Of a stretch of 64,000 nucleotides of DNA, positions 8,092 through 16,536 are shown piece after piece. Position numbers and translations under genes: made by a program. The stretch is taken from positions 3,844,001-3,908,000 of the forward strand of contig OY762510.1 of the NCBI GenBank assembly GCA_963665935.1. The letters are read 5' to 3'. The notes under the pieces are model-generated. The model was given only the letters and a program-made list of their open reading frames with translations, had not been told where the DNA came from and did not search any database. The stretch's first letter is position 1. Each line of letters begins with the position of its first letter. This DNA comes from Syntrophus sp963665935 (GTDB taxonomy: Bacteria > Desulfobacterota > Syntrophia > Syntrophales > Syntrophaceae).

Positions 8092-9398
8092 AAAAAGAAA
8101 GGAAAACCGGATTGATCTTTTTCCCGGCCTTTGACTGGGCGATCTCGCCGACCCATCCCGAAAGGGAGGAACGCCTGCTTTACACCCAGGATCAGGTTTT
8201 CGAGGAAGGCCTGCTCGATCTGGAGAATATTATCGAATATAAGCCCTCTCTTGCCTCTTATGGGGATATCAACCGGACCCACTTCTGCGTTCCCGACGCC
8301 CGCGCCGTAACGACGGAATCCCATCTGATTTCCGCCGGCGGAGCGATTACTGCGGCGGAGAAGGTCATGAAAAAGGAAGTGGACAACGCCTTTGCCCTCG
8401 TCCGGCCGCCGGGGCATCATGCCATGCTGGTCGTTCACGGGGCGAGAGGATTCTGCAATGTCAACATCGAAGCCATCATGATTGAATATATCCGCCGCCA
8501 CTATGGCCACAAGCGGATAGCCGTGGTGGATACGGACTGCCATCATGGCGACGGAACTCAGAACATCTACTGGAACGATCCGGATACCCTCTGCATCTCC
8601 ATTCACCAGGATGGCCGGACCCTTTATCCCGGCTCCGGTTTTCATGAAGAATTCGGCGGGCCCAATGCCCTGGGAACTACCTTGAATATCCCCCTGCCGC
8701 CCAGAACCTCCGACGAGGGATTTCTGTACATCACGGAACAGGCCATTCTCCCCATCCTCCGTGAATTCAAGCCCGATCTGGTGATCAACTCGGCCGGACA
8801 GGACAACCATTTTTCCGACCCGATCACGGACATGCGGTTCAGCGCTCAGGGGTACGCCACGCTGAATGACATGCTGTCCCCTGATATTGCCGTCCTGGAG
8901 GGGGGTTATTCCATCGAAAAAGCCCTCCCCTATGTGAATGTCGGCATTATCCTGGCCATGGCCGGTCTCGATTATAGCCACGTTCGCGAACCGGAATACC
9001 AATCGTCCAGCCTGAGGCAGTCACAGGACATTTCCCGCTATATCGCCCAGGAGGCGGAAGAGATTTATGAACTCTGGTCGCGCCGAAACGAGATCCGGGA
9101 GAAACTGGTCGGCGACAAGAAATACGTAGCGCAAAAGAAGAACATCTACTACGATACGGACGGAATCCGTGAACAGCAGAATGTGATCGTCCGGGTATGC
9201 AACGATTGCGGCGGAATGGTGAAGATTGATTCCCGTTCCGATCTGGGCAACCGCATCCTGGCCGTCCAGATCCCCTGGAAAGCCTGCCCGGAATGCCGCC
9301 GGGAAGGCGAGGATGCTTACGAAAAAGCCGCAAAGAAAGACGGATACCAGTATATCTATCTTCAGGACAAGGATAAGGATCTCTTCCTGGTCAAATAG
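8088..9398 (+). CDS. Histone-deacetylase-fold amidohydrolase with C-terminal zinc ribbon
   Basis: 436 residues. The arginase/HDAC fold (about 5-320) has every catalytic element: the His dyad in RPPGHHAM (110, 111), zinc ligands Asp150 and His152 in DTDCHHGDGT, Asp239 in SAGQDNHFSDP, and the Tyr of LEGGYS (274). Bacterial members deacetylate polyamines, acetoin-related or other small N-acyl compounds. Unusually, a C-terminal extension (about 320-436) carries CNDC (371) and CPEC (400), a zinc ribbon. It overlaps the HyuA-like gene by 4 bases. The substrate is not known; an amide made or opened by the partner protein is a reasonable guess. Confidence 0.88.
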   Translation: MKKERKTGLIFFPAFDWAISPTHPEREERLLYTQDQVFEEGLLDLENIIEYKPSLASYGDINRTHFCVPDARAVTTESHLISAGGAITAAEKVMKKEVDNAFALVRPPGHHAMLVVHGARGFCNVNIEAIMIEYIRRHYGHKRIAVVDTDCHHGDGTQNIYWNDPDTLCISIHQDGRTLYPGSGFHEEFGGPNALGTTLNIPLPPRTSDEGFLYITEQAILPILREFKPDLVINSAGQDNHFSDPITDMRFSAQGYATLNDMLSPDIAVLEGGYSIEKALPYVNVGIILAMAGLDYSHVREPEYQSSSLRQSQDISRYIAQEAEEIYELWSRRNEIREKLVGDKKYVAQKKNIYYDTDGIREQQNVIVRVCNDCGGMVKIDSRSDLGNRILAVQIPWKACPECRREGEDAYEKAAKKDGYQYIYLQDKDKDLFLVK

Positions 9399-9485
9399 TC
9401 GGACGGACAGGGGCATCCTTATCGGAAGAGGCGCAATCTCAGAATCGAAAAAGGATTTTGCAGCAGAAAGGAGACTTAAACAACA

Positions 9486-9902
9486 TTGGACGAGGAAGCA
9501 ATCAGGAACAGAACACAGGAAACCGCAAAAAAACTTTTCGGCAAGGGGATCAAGATGGATCCGCCTTACCTCACCTGGAAGGCCTTTGACCGGGATCTGG
9601 CCAACGATTTCTCCATGTTTATCACGGGGAATCTTTACTCACGAACCGTACTGACCCTGCCGGAGCGGCAGATGGCAGCCTGCGCGATTCTGGGGGCCAT
9701 TCGGGCGACCGATGAGCTGAAGCTTCATGTCAATGCCGCACTGAATGTGGGCTGCGACCCCCGGAAGCTGACGGAAATTTTCTTTCAGATGGCCCCCTAT
9801 GCGGGTATGCCCGCCGTCAACGAGGCGCTGAACGTCTTCCGGGAAGTCCTGAGAGAACGGGGAGAATGGCCGATTCCAGACAAACCCGCATCAACCCCCT
9901 AG
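9486..9902 (+). CDS. Carboxymuconolactone decarboxylase (CMD) family protein
   Basis: 138 residues with the all-helical CMD/AhpD fold: LTLPERQMAACAILGAIRATDELKLHVNAALNVGCDPRKLTE, then a PYAGMPAVNEALNVFREV helix. The AhpD-type CxxC redox pair is absent at the position where ELKLHV occurs, so this is the gamma-CMD rather than the peroxidase subtype. Translation begins at a TTG (9486) with AAAGGAG upstream; no ATG suits. It lies 87 bases after the deacetylase gene and is likely the third gene of the operon. Its substrate is unknown. Confidence 0.8.
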   Translation: MDEEAIRNRTQETAKKLFGKGIKMDPPYLTWKAFDRDLANDFSMFITGNLYSRTVLTLPERQMAACAILGAIRATDELKLHVNAALNVGCDPRKLTEIFFQMAPYAGMPAVNEALNVFREVLRERGEWPIPDKPASTP

Positions 9903-9922
9903 CCGCAAAGCAAATTCCTTCC

Positions 9923-9951
9923 GCCGGAGGGCTTGACGCTCGTCCTCCGGC
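9923..9951. terminator. Bidirectional hairpin between convergent genes
   Basis: GCCGGAGG (9923-9930) and CCTCCGGC (9944-9951) form a perfect 8-bp stem with a 13-base loop. The plus-strand tail is AATCCTTTC. It sits between the stops of the CMD gene and of metF, 20 and 9 bases away respectively. Confidence 0.6.
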
Positions 9952-9959
9952 AATCCTTT

Positions 9960-11546
9960 CTAAGCTGATCTGGAATTAGAACCGGAAGACTCCGGTTTAT
10001 CGGGAAGTTCTGAAATACCCAGACGCTTTGCCGTATGATCCTTCCCCAGAAAGAAATTCAGCCAGGCGGACGACGAATTCAGATCCCAGTTGCAGGGTGC
10101 CACCGGAATCTCTTCCAAAAGGTTTTCCTGATGACGGCTTTTCAACCGTGTATAGGCCCTCACGTAGATACACCGGCGCCGTCCGGGATAGACTTCACAC
10201 CATCCCTGATAACTTCCCCCGCAGGGACCGTTCCGCTGCTGCTTTGGACACTGCGACATGGGGCAGAGAAAAGCCAGATCGACCAGGGCGCAGTCGCCGC
10301 AGTCGCGACAGTCGTACAGCAGGGTTTTCAGCAGGTGTTCCAGCTTGTGCAGGAAATTCTCCAGGCGGGTCCCTTTCAGCTTTCGGGCAAAGAGACGCAT
10401 CAAGGCAAAACCTTTCCTTCCCGGTTCGAAGAACAGATTGTGAAGGAAAAGGGAAAAGCCATACAACCCTTTTTCGGAAACATCGGGGGATAGGCCCTGA
10501 CGGCTCTCGGGAGCGGATTGATTCAGCTTGCGATAGGGATCTTCCTGGAAAAAATAGAAGCCGCCGGGCAAAGGATACTGAAATTCACGGATCAGGTTCT
10601 CCCAGGAGGCGCTCAGTTCTTCCCCCTTTTCAATGACCGATTCCACCTGCTCACAGGTGACCAGATGGCCGCCGATATGGGCGCCGCTGAAGCCCAAACC
10701 TTTGAGCAGGGCATACATCTTGGCGGCTCTCAGCAGTCTTGCTTCCACCCCTTTATCCGGCAGGGATCGCTCCCGATCCAGTTGGACCATCAGCTCGTCC
10801 GTGACGACACACCCCGGCAGCCGGTTTTCCTTCATCAGCCTGGCCACCGGATAGGACAGGATGTAGAGATTCCCCAGAACAGGGACTTCGATGCCCCGCC
10901 TTTTCATATAAAGCAGGACTTCCTGAAACTTGCGGATATCGTACCCGAGCTGGGTCACGACAAAGGAGGCGCCGCTGTCAATCTTTTTTTTGAGTTTATA
11001 GTACTGCCCGAGAAGTTCCGCCTCGGTCTGTTTGAAGGGAGACACGGCCGCCCCGGCGAAGAAATGACTGGGCTGAAGCCTTCCTGTTCCCTTCGGCAGG
11101 GGATATTCCATTCCAGAATTCATGTCACGGATCAGCGCCAGGACATGGGTGGGGTCGAGATCAAAAACCGGCTGAGGACGCCCCTGGAAGCCGGAAACGG
11201 GGTAATCACCGGACATCACGAGAAGATTGCGGACCCCTGCCCTTTCCAGGGCGTAGAGCTGGCTCTCGATTTGGCTGCGGTTTTTGTCCTTGCAGGTGAA
11301 ATGGACAAGGGGTTCGATGCCCAGCGCCTTGATCTCTAAAGCCAGGCTGTCCGCCATCAAGGCCGGCTGTCCGCCGGGATTATCGGTCAAGGAAACCGCC
11401 TGGATCTTTCCTCCCCGGGCTGCTTTTTCCGCTTCGAGAAGGACGGATTCCTGGGCCTTTTCCCTTGCCCCCCGGCCCGGGACGAGTTCCCAGGTGACCG
11501 TCATGACCGATGGGTCCTTCAGGGATCTTTCAAAAAGATTCTCCAA
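9960..11546 (-). CDS. metF: Methylene-tetrahydrofolate reductase fused to a MetV-like domain
   Basis: 528 residues. The N-terminal half (about 1-320) is the MetF TIM barrel that binds FAD and reduces 5,10-methylene-THF to 5-methyl-THF (TWELVPGRG, AVSLTDNPGG, NLLVMSGDYP, VTQLGYD). The C-terminal part (about 400-465) has eight Cys at 413, 416, 419, 428, 433, 442, 450 and 459 in a DCRDCGDC...LCPMSQCPK...GPCGG pattern. That matches MetV, the small zinc/iron-sulfur partner that MetF needs in many acetogens, here fused into one chain. It follows folD by 21 bases. Together the pair forms part of the methyl branch of the Wood-Ljungdahl route or supplies methionine synthesis. Confidence 0.9.
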   Translation of the reverse strand: MENLFERSLKDPSVMTVTWELVPGRGAREKAQESVLLEAEKAARGGKIQAVSLTDNPGGQPALMADSLALEIKALGIEPLVHFTCKDKNRSQIESQLYALERAGVRNLLVMSGDYPVSGFQGRPQPVFDLDPTHVLALIRDMNSGMEYPLPKGTGRLQPSHFFAGAAVSPFKQTEAELLGQYYKLKKKIDSGASFVVTQLGYDIRKFQEVLLYMKRRGIEVPVLGNLYILSYPVARLMKENRLPGCVVTDELMVQLDRERSLPDKGVEARLLRAAKMYALLKGLGFSGAHIGGHLVTCEQVESVIEKGEELSASWENLIREFQYPLPGGFYFFQEDPYRKLNQSAPESRQGLSPDVSEKGLYGFSLFLHNLFFEPGRKGFALMRLFARKLKGTRLENFLHKLEHLLKTLLYDCRDCGDCALVDLAFLCPMSQCPKQQRNGPCGGSYQGWCEVYPGRRRCIYVRAYTRLKSRHQENLLEEIPVAPCNWDLNSSSAWLNFFLGKDHTAKRLGISELPDKPESSGSNSRSA

Positions 11547-11567
11547 ATCGCACTCCGTAACGGCCTC

Positions 11568-12461
11568 TTAGGGTTCTTTTTCCAGTCCGGCCGATATCCT
11601 GGCCGCCTTGAGGGTATTGACCATCAACATGGTGATCGTCATCGGACCGACCCCACCGGGAACCGGCGTGATCGCCCCCGCCTTCTGCCGGACGGCCTCG
11701 AAATCAACGTCTCCACAGAGTTGAGCCTTTCCTTCCGGCGAAACGCCGATCCGGTTCACCCCGACATCGATCACCACCGCCCCCTCTTTAACCATGTCCG
11801 CGGTAATCGCCCTGGGCTTCCCTGCCGCGACGATGAGAATGTCGGCCCGGCGGGTATGAAAGCCGATGTCCCGCGTCCCGGTATGGCAGACCGTCACCGT
11901 GGCATTCGCCCCTTCCTGCTTCTGAAGAAGCATATTGGCAATGGGTTTGCCGACAATATTCGACCGCCCCAGAATAACGACTTCAGCCCCGTCAATCCGG
12001 ACGCCGGAACGGATGAGAAGCTGCTGGATGCCGGCCGGGGTGCAAGGAAGGAAATCCGCCTGTCCAATCATGAGTCTGCCGACATTGACGGGATGAAAGC
12101 CGTCGACATCCTTTCCCGGATCGATGGCGTAGAGAATTTTCTCCTCACTGATATGTCCGGGCAGGGGCAGCTGCACCAGGATCCCGTGGATTCGGGGATC
12201 TTCGTTATACTGCGCGATCCGTTCAAGGAGGGCGGATTCCGATATGTCCGCAGGCAAACTGTCCTGAAGGGAGTAGAAACCAAGATCATGGGCTGTCTTC
12301 TGTTTCGCTGAAACATAACTCAGGGATGCGGGTTCCTGGCCGACGAGGATGGTCACCAGCCCCGGAACCAGGCCCCTGGCCTTTAACCGGGCCGTTTCCT
12401 TTTTCAAATCTTCCCGGATCTGTTGGGCAATCTCACTGCCACGGATGATTGCTGCCGCCAT
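11568..12461 (-). CDS. folD: Bifunctional methylene-THF dehydrogenase/cyclohydrolase
   Basis: 297 residues, the standard FolD length. Visible motifs are SYVSAKQKTAHDLGF with the catalytic Tyr and Lys, QLPLPGHI, the KDVDGFHPVN loop, the NAD(P)-binding GRSNIVGKPIANML, and the C-terminal TPVPGGVGPMTITMLMVNT. It interconverts 5,10-methylene-THF and 10-formyl-THF in the cytoplasm. It is first in a two-gene minus-strand operon with metF-metV, which suggests one-carbon flow between formyl and methyl levels. Nothing is abnormal in the sequence. Confidence 0.96.
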   Translation of the reverse strand: MAAAIIRGSEIAQQIREDLKKETARLKARGLVPGLVTILVGQEPASLSYVSAKQKTAHDLGFYSLQDSLPADISESALLERIAQYNEDPRIHGILVQLPLPGHISEEKILYAIDPGKDVDGFHPVNVGRLMIGQADFLPCTPAGIQQLLIRSGVRIDGAEVVILGRSNIVGKPIANMLLQKQEGANATVTVCHTGTRDIGFHTRRADILIVAAGKPRAITADMVKEGAVVIDVGVNRIGVSPEGKAQLCGDVDFEAVRQKAGAITPVPGGVGPMTITMLMVNTLKAARISAGLEKEP

Positions 12462-12783
12462 TTCAACTCCTTCAGTTCAATATCAATGCAAAGTTTACAG
12501 GATTCCCGGAGAATGGCGATTGGAGTCGAAATCCTCCAGGACCGCAAAAACATTTCATTATTCGACTGTTTAATCAGGGGTTAGACCTGTACCAGTTAGC
12601 GTTTTCAGAGTCAAGGCCTATCTGGCGGGGATTCTGAATTCCACGACCGATAGGCATGTCTCATAAAAATTGAGATTTCTTTAATTTTAGTGTAAAGTCT
12701 TCAGCAATTTGAAGAATTTTTAAAATTCCCTATTTCAGCTCAGCTCAATGCATAAAGGTAGAAATTGATTTCGAGCTTTTGAA
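12462..12783. other. Intergenic region between divergent folD and the PfkB gene
   Basis: About 320 bases without a gene. A small hairpin, TCTTCA (12698-12703) with TGAAGA (12710-12715), is followed by ATTTTT on the plus strand, so a short leader could be attenuated there. The second half is A+T-rich and presumably holds both promoters. No riboswitch is recognised. Confidence 0.3.
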
Positions 12784-13716
12784 ATGACCAAGGAAATCCA
12801 AGCATCCCCTTCAGCCCCCCTGATCTTCGGCCTCGGACAGTGCTCCCTGGACTACCTCGGCCGAATAGACGATTATCCGCCCCCCGATGTAAAATGTGAA
12901 TTTTCCGGATTGGTCGTTCAGGGCGGCGGCCCAGTGGCCACGGCATTGGCAGCCCTTTCCCGCTGGGGGCTGCGCTGCGCCTTTTCCGGGATGATCGGCG
13001 ACGACGCCTTTGGAGGGGCCATAGAAGCCTCTCTCCGGGAAGAAGGCATCGACACGTCGGGCCTGATCATTCGGCGGGACAGCGCCTCTCAATTCGCCTT
13101 CATTGCCGTTGAACCGAAGGCCGGGCGACGGACCATCTTCTGGCAGCGTCCCACGGGCAAGCCCCTTGGACCGGTGGAAATCCCGCCGGAGAAGATCCGG
13201 GAGGCCGCCGTGCTCCATACGGACGGGCTCTTTATCGACGCCTCTCTCCAGGCCTGCCGCATCGCCCGTCAGGCAGGGGTCCCCGTGGTCGTTGATGCCG
13301 GGACCCTTAGAGACGGAATGCTGGAACTGGCCCGCTTGAGCGATTACTTTATCGCCTCGGAAACCTTCGCCCGCCAGTTGATAGGGGATCGAGATCCTCT
13401 GGACGCCTGCGCCCTGCTTCTCGAACAGGGTCCCCGCCTCGCTGCCGTCACGCTGGGAGCAGCAGGTTATGGCGCCCTCTGCGGGACAACGGCGATCCGG
13501 AAACCCGCCTATCCCGTAGCCGCCGTGGATACAACCGGTTGCGGCGATGTCTTTCATGCCGGATTTATCTTCGGGCTGATTCAGCAGTGGGATTATGCCC
13601 TGTGCCTTGATTTTGCTGCCTGGGCGGCGGCTCAGGTGAGTCTTGAGATGGGGGGCAGAAAGGGAATTCCCTCATTAAGCAGAATCATGAGTCAAGGCTA
13701 CCCTTTAAAACCTTGA
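12784..13716 (+). CDS. PfkB-family carbohydrate kinase
   Basis: 310 residues of the ribokinase/PfkB family. The N-terminal substrate signature (VVQGGGPVATALAALSRWG) is near residues 41-59. The C-terminal DTTGCGDVFHAGF motif is near 250; the anion hole and catalytic Asp are intact, with Cys replacing the common Ala. The protein phosphorylates a sugar, nucleoside or related alcohol, but the substrate cannot be read from the sequence. It is monocistronic between folD and the EEP gene, with no sugar transporter near it. Confidence 0.85.
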   Translation: MTKEIQASPSAPLIFGLGQCSLDYLGRIDDYPPPDVKCEFSGLVVQGGGPVATALAALSRWGLRCAFSGMIGDDAFGGAIEASLREEGIDTSGLIIRRDSASQFAFIAVEPKAGRRTIFWQRPTGKPLGPVEIPPEKIREAAVLHTDGLFIDASLQACRIARQAGVPVVVDAGTLRDGMLELARLSDYFIASETFARQLIGDRDPLDACALLLEQGPRLAAVTLGAAGYGALCGTTAIRKPAYPVAAVDTTGCGDVFHAGFIFGLIQQWDYALCLDFAAWAAAQVSLEMGGRKGIPSLSRIMSQGYPLKP

Positions 13717-13934
13717 TGCTTCTGCAGCCCCATCGTCTCTTGCCGGGCACAGAGCGTGCATTTGCCAAGCTGACCATCATCTTTAAGAAATCGATTTCGG
13801 CAACAGAGTCCCAAAAAGCAAAAAAATGCGGATCGAAGCCTTGATTTTTCATATCCAATGTTTAATATAAGGAAATTATTTGGGACAGATAATAAACATG
13901 ATCGAAAACAGGTCATGAAAGGTCATAAGAAAGC

Positions 13935-14981
13935 ATGAAAAGTTTCAAATTCGCAACGGATGTCATCCATTCAACCCGCCTCCCTATCGAGCGGTTTTTC
14001 AACTTCTCTGCAAGGTATGAAGAGCCTGATATCATAAATGATTCTATTGAGGAGCCCCTTCCAGACATCGGTTTGAATCTGAATGTCATGAGTTTTAACA
14101 TCCGGCGTGGAACCAGAAGAGACGGGAAAAATTCCTGGATCCATCGTCGGGATCTTGTCCATGAGATTCTGGACACCTATCGTCCCGATGTCCTGGGTCT
14201 TCAGGAGGCATTAGACTTTCAGATGGCCGAAGTCCGTTCCATGCTTCCCGGATACGAACGAGTCGGCATTGGGAATTTAGGCGGCAGCAGAGGATTGCAC
14301 AATGCTGTTTTTTATGACGCCGGGCGGTTCTTCCGATCGGATGAAGGAACCTTCTGGCTGTCGGAAACACCCGAGGAACCCGGCTCCAGAGGGTGGGGAA
14401 ATATTATTCCGCGAATCTGCACCTGGGTTCGGCTGATTGAAAAAGATACACAACAGTCCTTTTATTTCTATAATACCCATCTGGATCATCTTTCTCTCCG
14501 CTCGCGGAAAAAAAGCGCTTTTCTGTTGACCCAGTGCATCTCCACGCGTTGTTTTCCGGACCCCATCATCCTGACAGGCGATTTCAATGCCGGGGAGATG
14601 AGCGTCCCCATTCAATATTTGAAAGGGAAAATTCCTTTGAAAATAAATATGAAAGCCAAAGCGTCAAATCCGGTTCCATTGATGGACAGTTTCCGGGAGC
14701 GTTATCCGAAAATGCGTAACGTAGCCACGTATCATGGATATGATCGATATTTTTTCCGTCTGAAACTCGATTATATTTTCGTTCCTACTTCCGCACGGGT
14801 CATTGACGCGGAAATCATTCACCGCCATGGGGAAACGTGCTATCCTTCCGACCATTTTCCCCTTATCGCCCAGGTCGACTTGCCCGTTAAGATGGCCCAA
14901 TCAGACAGTCTCTCCCGTTTTCAGCAAACGATGCACTCGTATTCATCTTTTACATCATTGAGAGAGTTCCGGATTTTCTGA
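13935..14981 (+). CDS. Endonuclease/exonuclease/phosphatase (EEP) superfamily hydrolase
   Basis: 348 residues. After a 45-residue N-terminal extension the EEP core shows all catalytic elements: MSFNIRRG (Asn), VLGLQEALDFQ (Glu), NTHLDH (His, Asp), LTGDFNAGEMS (Asp, Asn) and PSDHFPL (Asp, His) near the end. Members are Mg-dependent phosphodiesterases or phosphatases acting on DNA, lipids or nucleotides; this one belongs to the small-molecule/sphingomyelinase-like branch by length. No signal peptide is evident. It stands alone, convergent with coaE. Confidence 0.82.
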   Translation: MKSFKFATDVIHSTRLPIERFFNFSARYEEPDIINDSIEEPLPDIGLNLNVMSFNIRRGTRRDGKNSWIHRRDLVHEILDTYRPDVLGLQEALDFQMAEVRSMLPGYERVGIGNLGGSRGLHNAVFYDAGRFFRSDEGTFWLSETPEEPGSRGWGNIIPRICTWVRLIEKDTQQSFYFYNTHLDHLSLRSRKKSAFLLTQCISTRCFPDPIILTGDFNAGEMSVPIQYLKGKIPLKINMKAKASNPVPLMDSFRERYPKMRNVATYHGYDRYFFRLKLDYIFVPTSARVIDAEIIHRHGETCYPSDHFPLIAQVDLPVKMAQSDSLSRFQQTMHSYSSFTSLREFRIF

Positions 14982-14997
14982 TTCTTTTTTAAAATTT

Positions 14998-15621
14998 TCA
15001 GGTGGATTCTTTTTTCTGCCGCTCCCTTTCCAGGAGCCGGGGCCAGATTTTTTCAATGTAGGCCCGCGTCTGCTCCCGGCTCCCCGAATTGTTTACGATA
15101 ATGTCGGCGAAGTCCAACTTGTCTTCGATGGGCATCTGGGAATTGACCCGCTGGACAGCCTCGTCGAGACTGTAACCGTTTCTCAGCATGAGACGGCGGA
15201 TCTGTTCCTCCCGCGGGATGTAGACCAGCATCACCAGATCAACCCTCTTCTGCATTCCCAGTTCGATGAGGAGCGGGATGTCGGAAAGGATGATGGCATC
15301 GGGTCGGATGGCCAGGATCTCCGCGATATGGCGCTGCCAGGCCAAAAAAACCGCCGGATGGACGATCTCGTTGAGTTTGTCCAGTTTCCGGCGGTCGGAA
15401 AAAACGATCTGCCCCAGCCGAGCCCGGTCAAGAGTGCGGTCCTCCCTGAGGATTTCCTGCCCAAAGGTATCGACGATCCCCTGCCAGGCTGGCTGATCCG
15501 GCTCTTCCACCTCATGGGCAAGAAGATCGAAGTCAATGTGGAAGGCCCCCTTTTCCTGGAGAAGAAGGGCAACCGTGGATTTTCCGCAGGCGATGCTGCC
15601 TGTTAAACCGATATTCAACAT
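14998..15621 (-). CDS. coaE: Dephospho-CoA kinase
   Basis: 207 residues from the ATG at 15621, chosen because the P-loop should begin a few residues from the start (MLNIGLTGSIACGKS). A longer in-frame start at 15657 would add a Gly/Arg-rich tail of doubtful origin. The Walker A GSIACGKST and the DFDLLAHEV and DIPLLIE segments mark CoaE, which phosphorylates dephospho-CoA in the last step of CoA synthesis. It is the last gene of the grd operon, 53 bases after the GYD gene. CoA supply next to an acetyl-thioester-forming system may be meaningful. Confidence 0.93.
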   Translation of the reverse strand: MLNIGLTGSIACGKSTVALLLQEKGAFHIDFDLLAHEVEEPDQPAWQGIVDTFGQEILREDRTLDRARLGQIVFSDRRKLDKLNEIVHPAVFLAWQRHIAEILAIRPDAIILSDIPLLIELGMQKRVDLVMLVYIPREEQIRRLMLRNGYSLDEAVQRVNSQMPIEDKLDFADIIVNNSGSREQTRAYIEKIWPRLLERERQKKEST

Positions 15622-15674
15622 GCCACCCCCTCTACCACAGGGAGCCCTTCCCGGCAATGAAAAGGTTTTCGCCC

Positions 15675-15977
15675 TCAGGTCTTCAGGTTTGCGACCAGAT
15701 TCTCAAAACGGTCCCACTTTGTGGCAATCCAGGTTTCCGTCGTCGCATGACCGAAGGAGCGGACGATCAGGGCGACCTTCGTTGCCGCATCGGTATCGGG
15801 CGCCTCGAAGATATCCAGGTAGTCACAGGCCCCGAGAACGGCATAATTGGCAATCCACTTCACCTCGGGACATTCCTTCTTAATGCGGGCTTCGACCTGG
15901 TCATTGAGTTCCGTCAAAGACTGCGGCTTGGCTACGGCCTCAGGCGACAACTTGGTCATCATGATATACGTACCCAT
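15675..15977 (-). CDS. GYD-domain protein
   Basis: 100 residues with the ferredoxin-like alpha/beta-barrel layout of GYD proteins: MGTYIMMTKLSPEA, a helix, VKWIANYAVLGACDYLDIFEAPD (the GxYD-type strand that names the family), and VALIVRSFGHATTETWIATKW. Function of the family is unknown. Here it lies between grdA (75 bases upstream) and coaE, inside a selenoprotein reductase operon where grdD would be expected, so a role tied to the Grd complex is possible but unproven. Confidence 0.8.
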   Translation of the reverse strand: MGTYIMMTKLSPEAVAKPQSLTELNDQVEARIKKECPEVKWIANYAVLGACDYLDIFEAPDTDAATKVALIVRSFGHATTETWIATKWDRFENLVANLKT

Positions 15978-16052
15978 ATTTTTTCTCCTTTCTTTAACGA
16001 TACCTTTTTTAATTTTGACCGGAACACTCTGAAATAAAGAAAACCATTCCTT

Positions 16053-16517
16053 TCAGGCTTTCTCCAGCCTTTCCCTTATTTCCGTAAATATTCTGCCGAT
16101 CTCCTCCGTGTCGGCTACCAGTTCCAGAAATCCGGCCTGCTCTTCATAGATTTCCGCTGGAATGGCCGATTTTACCTTCGGTTCGAGGATATGATAGACG
16201 GGAAGTCTCAACGAGACTCCGGCCAGTGGACCTGCGAAGCTTGGATCGCCGAACGTCACGGTTTCTGCCGTAATCGAAGCCACTTCCGGATCTGCGGCCC
16301 CGATGACCACCACCAGATCCTGTGCCCCCAGCTCATCTACCAGCTTCTTGATCGTTTCCTGCTTCTCCATGTCCACTGCGCCTGCCGACGTTCAGACGAA
16401 ACACTCCGTTGCGGTCAGAACGATCTGTGCTCCGGCTGCCTTCATGCACGCCGCGATGGCAGGACCCGGCACGCCGTCCCTGTCCCCGAAAATAATGACT
16501 TTCTTACCTTGAAACAT
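16053..16517 (-). CDS. grdA: Glycine/sarcosine/betaine reductase selenoprotein A, with in-frame UGA
   Basis: 154 residues when the TGA at 16392-16394 is read as selenocysteine (residue 42). The chain begins MFQGKKVIIFGDRDGVPG and reaches the motif ECFV-Sec-TSAGAVDME, as in GrdA. It continues without a break into the C-terminal part (QDLVVVIGAADPEVASITAETVT) to the stop at 16053. GrdA takes the carboxymethyl group from component B as a carboxymethyl-selenoether and, after reduction to a mixed selenide-sulfide, passes an acetyl group to component C. Standard gene calling would start it only after the UGA. It follows grdC closely (19 bases). Confidence 0.93.
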
Positions 16518-16536
16518 GCCTTTTTCCTTTCCCTGA

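Noticed and set aside
12479..12492. AATATCAATGCAAA shared with 54225-54238, perhaps an old element end.
   Set aside because: One 14-base match is expected by chance several times in 64 kb and the flanks differ.
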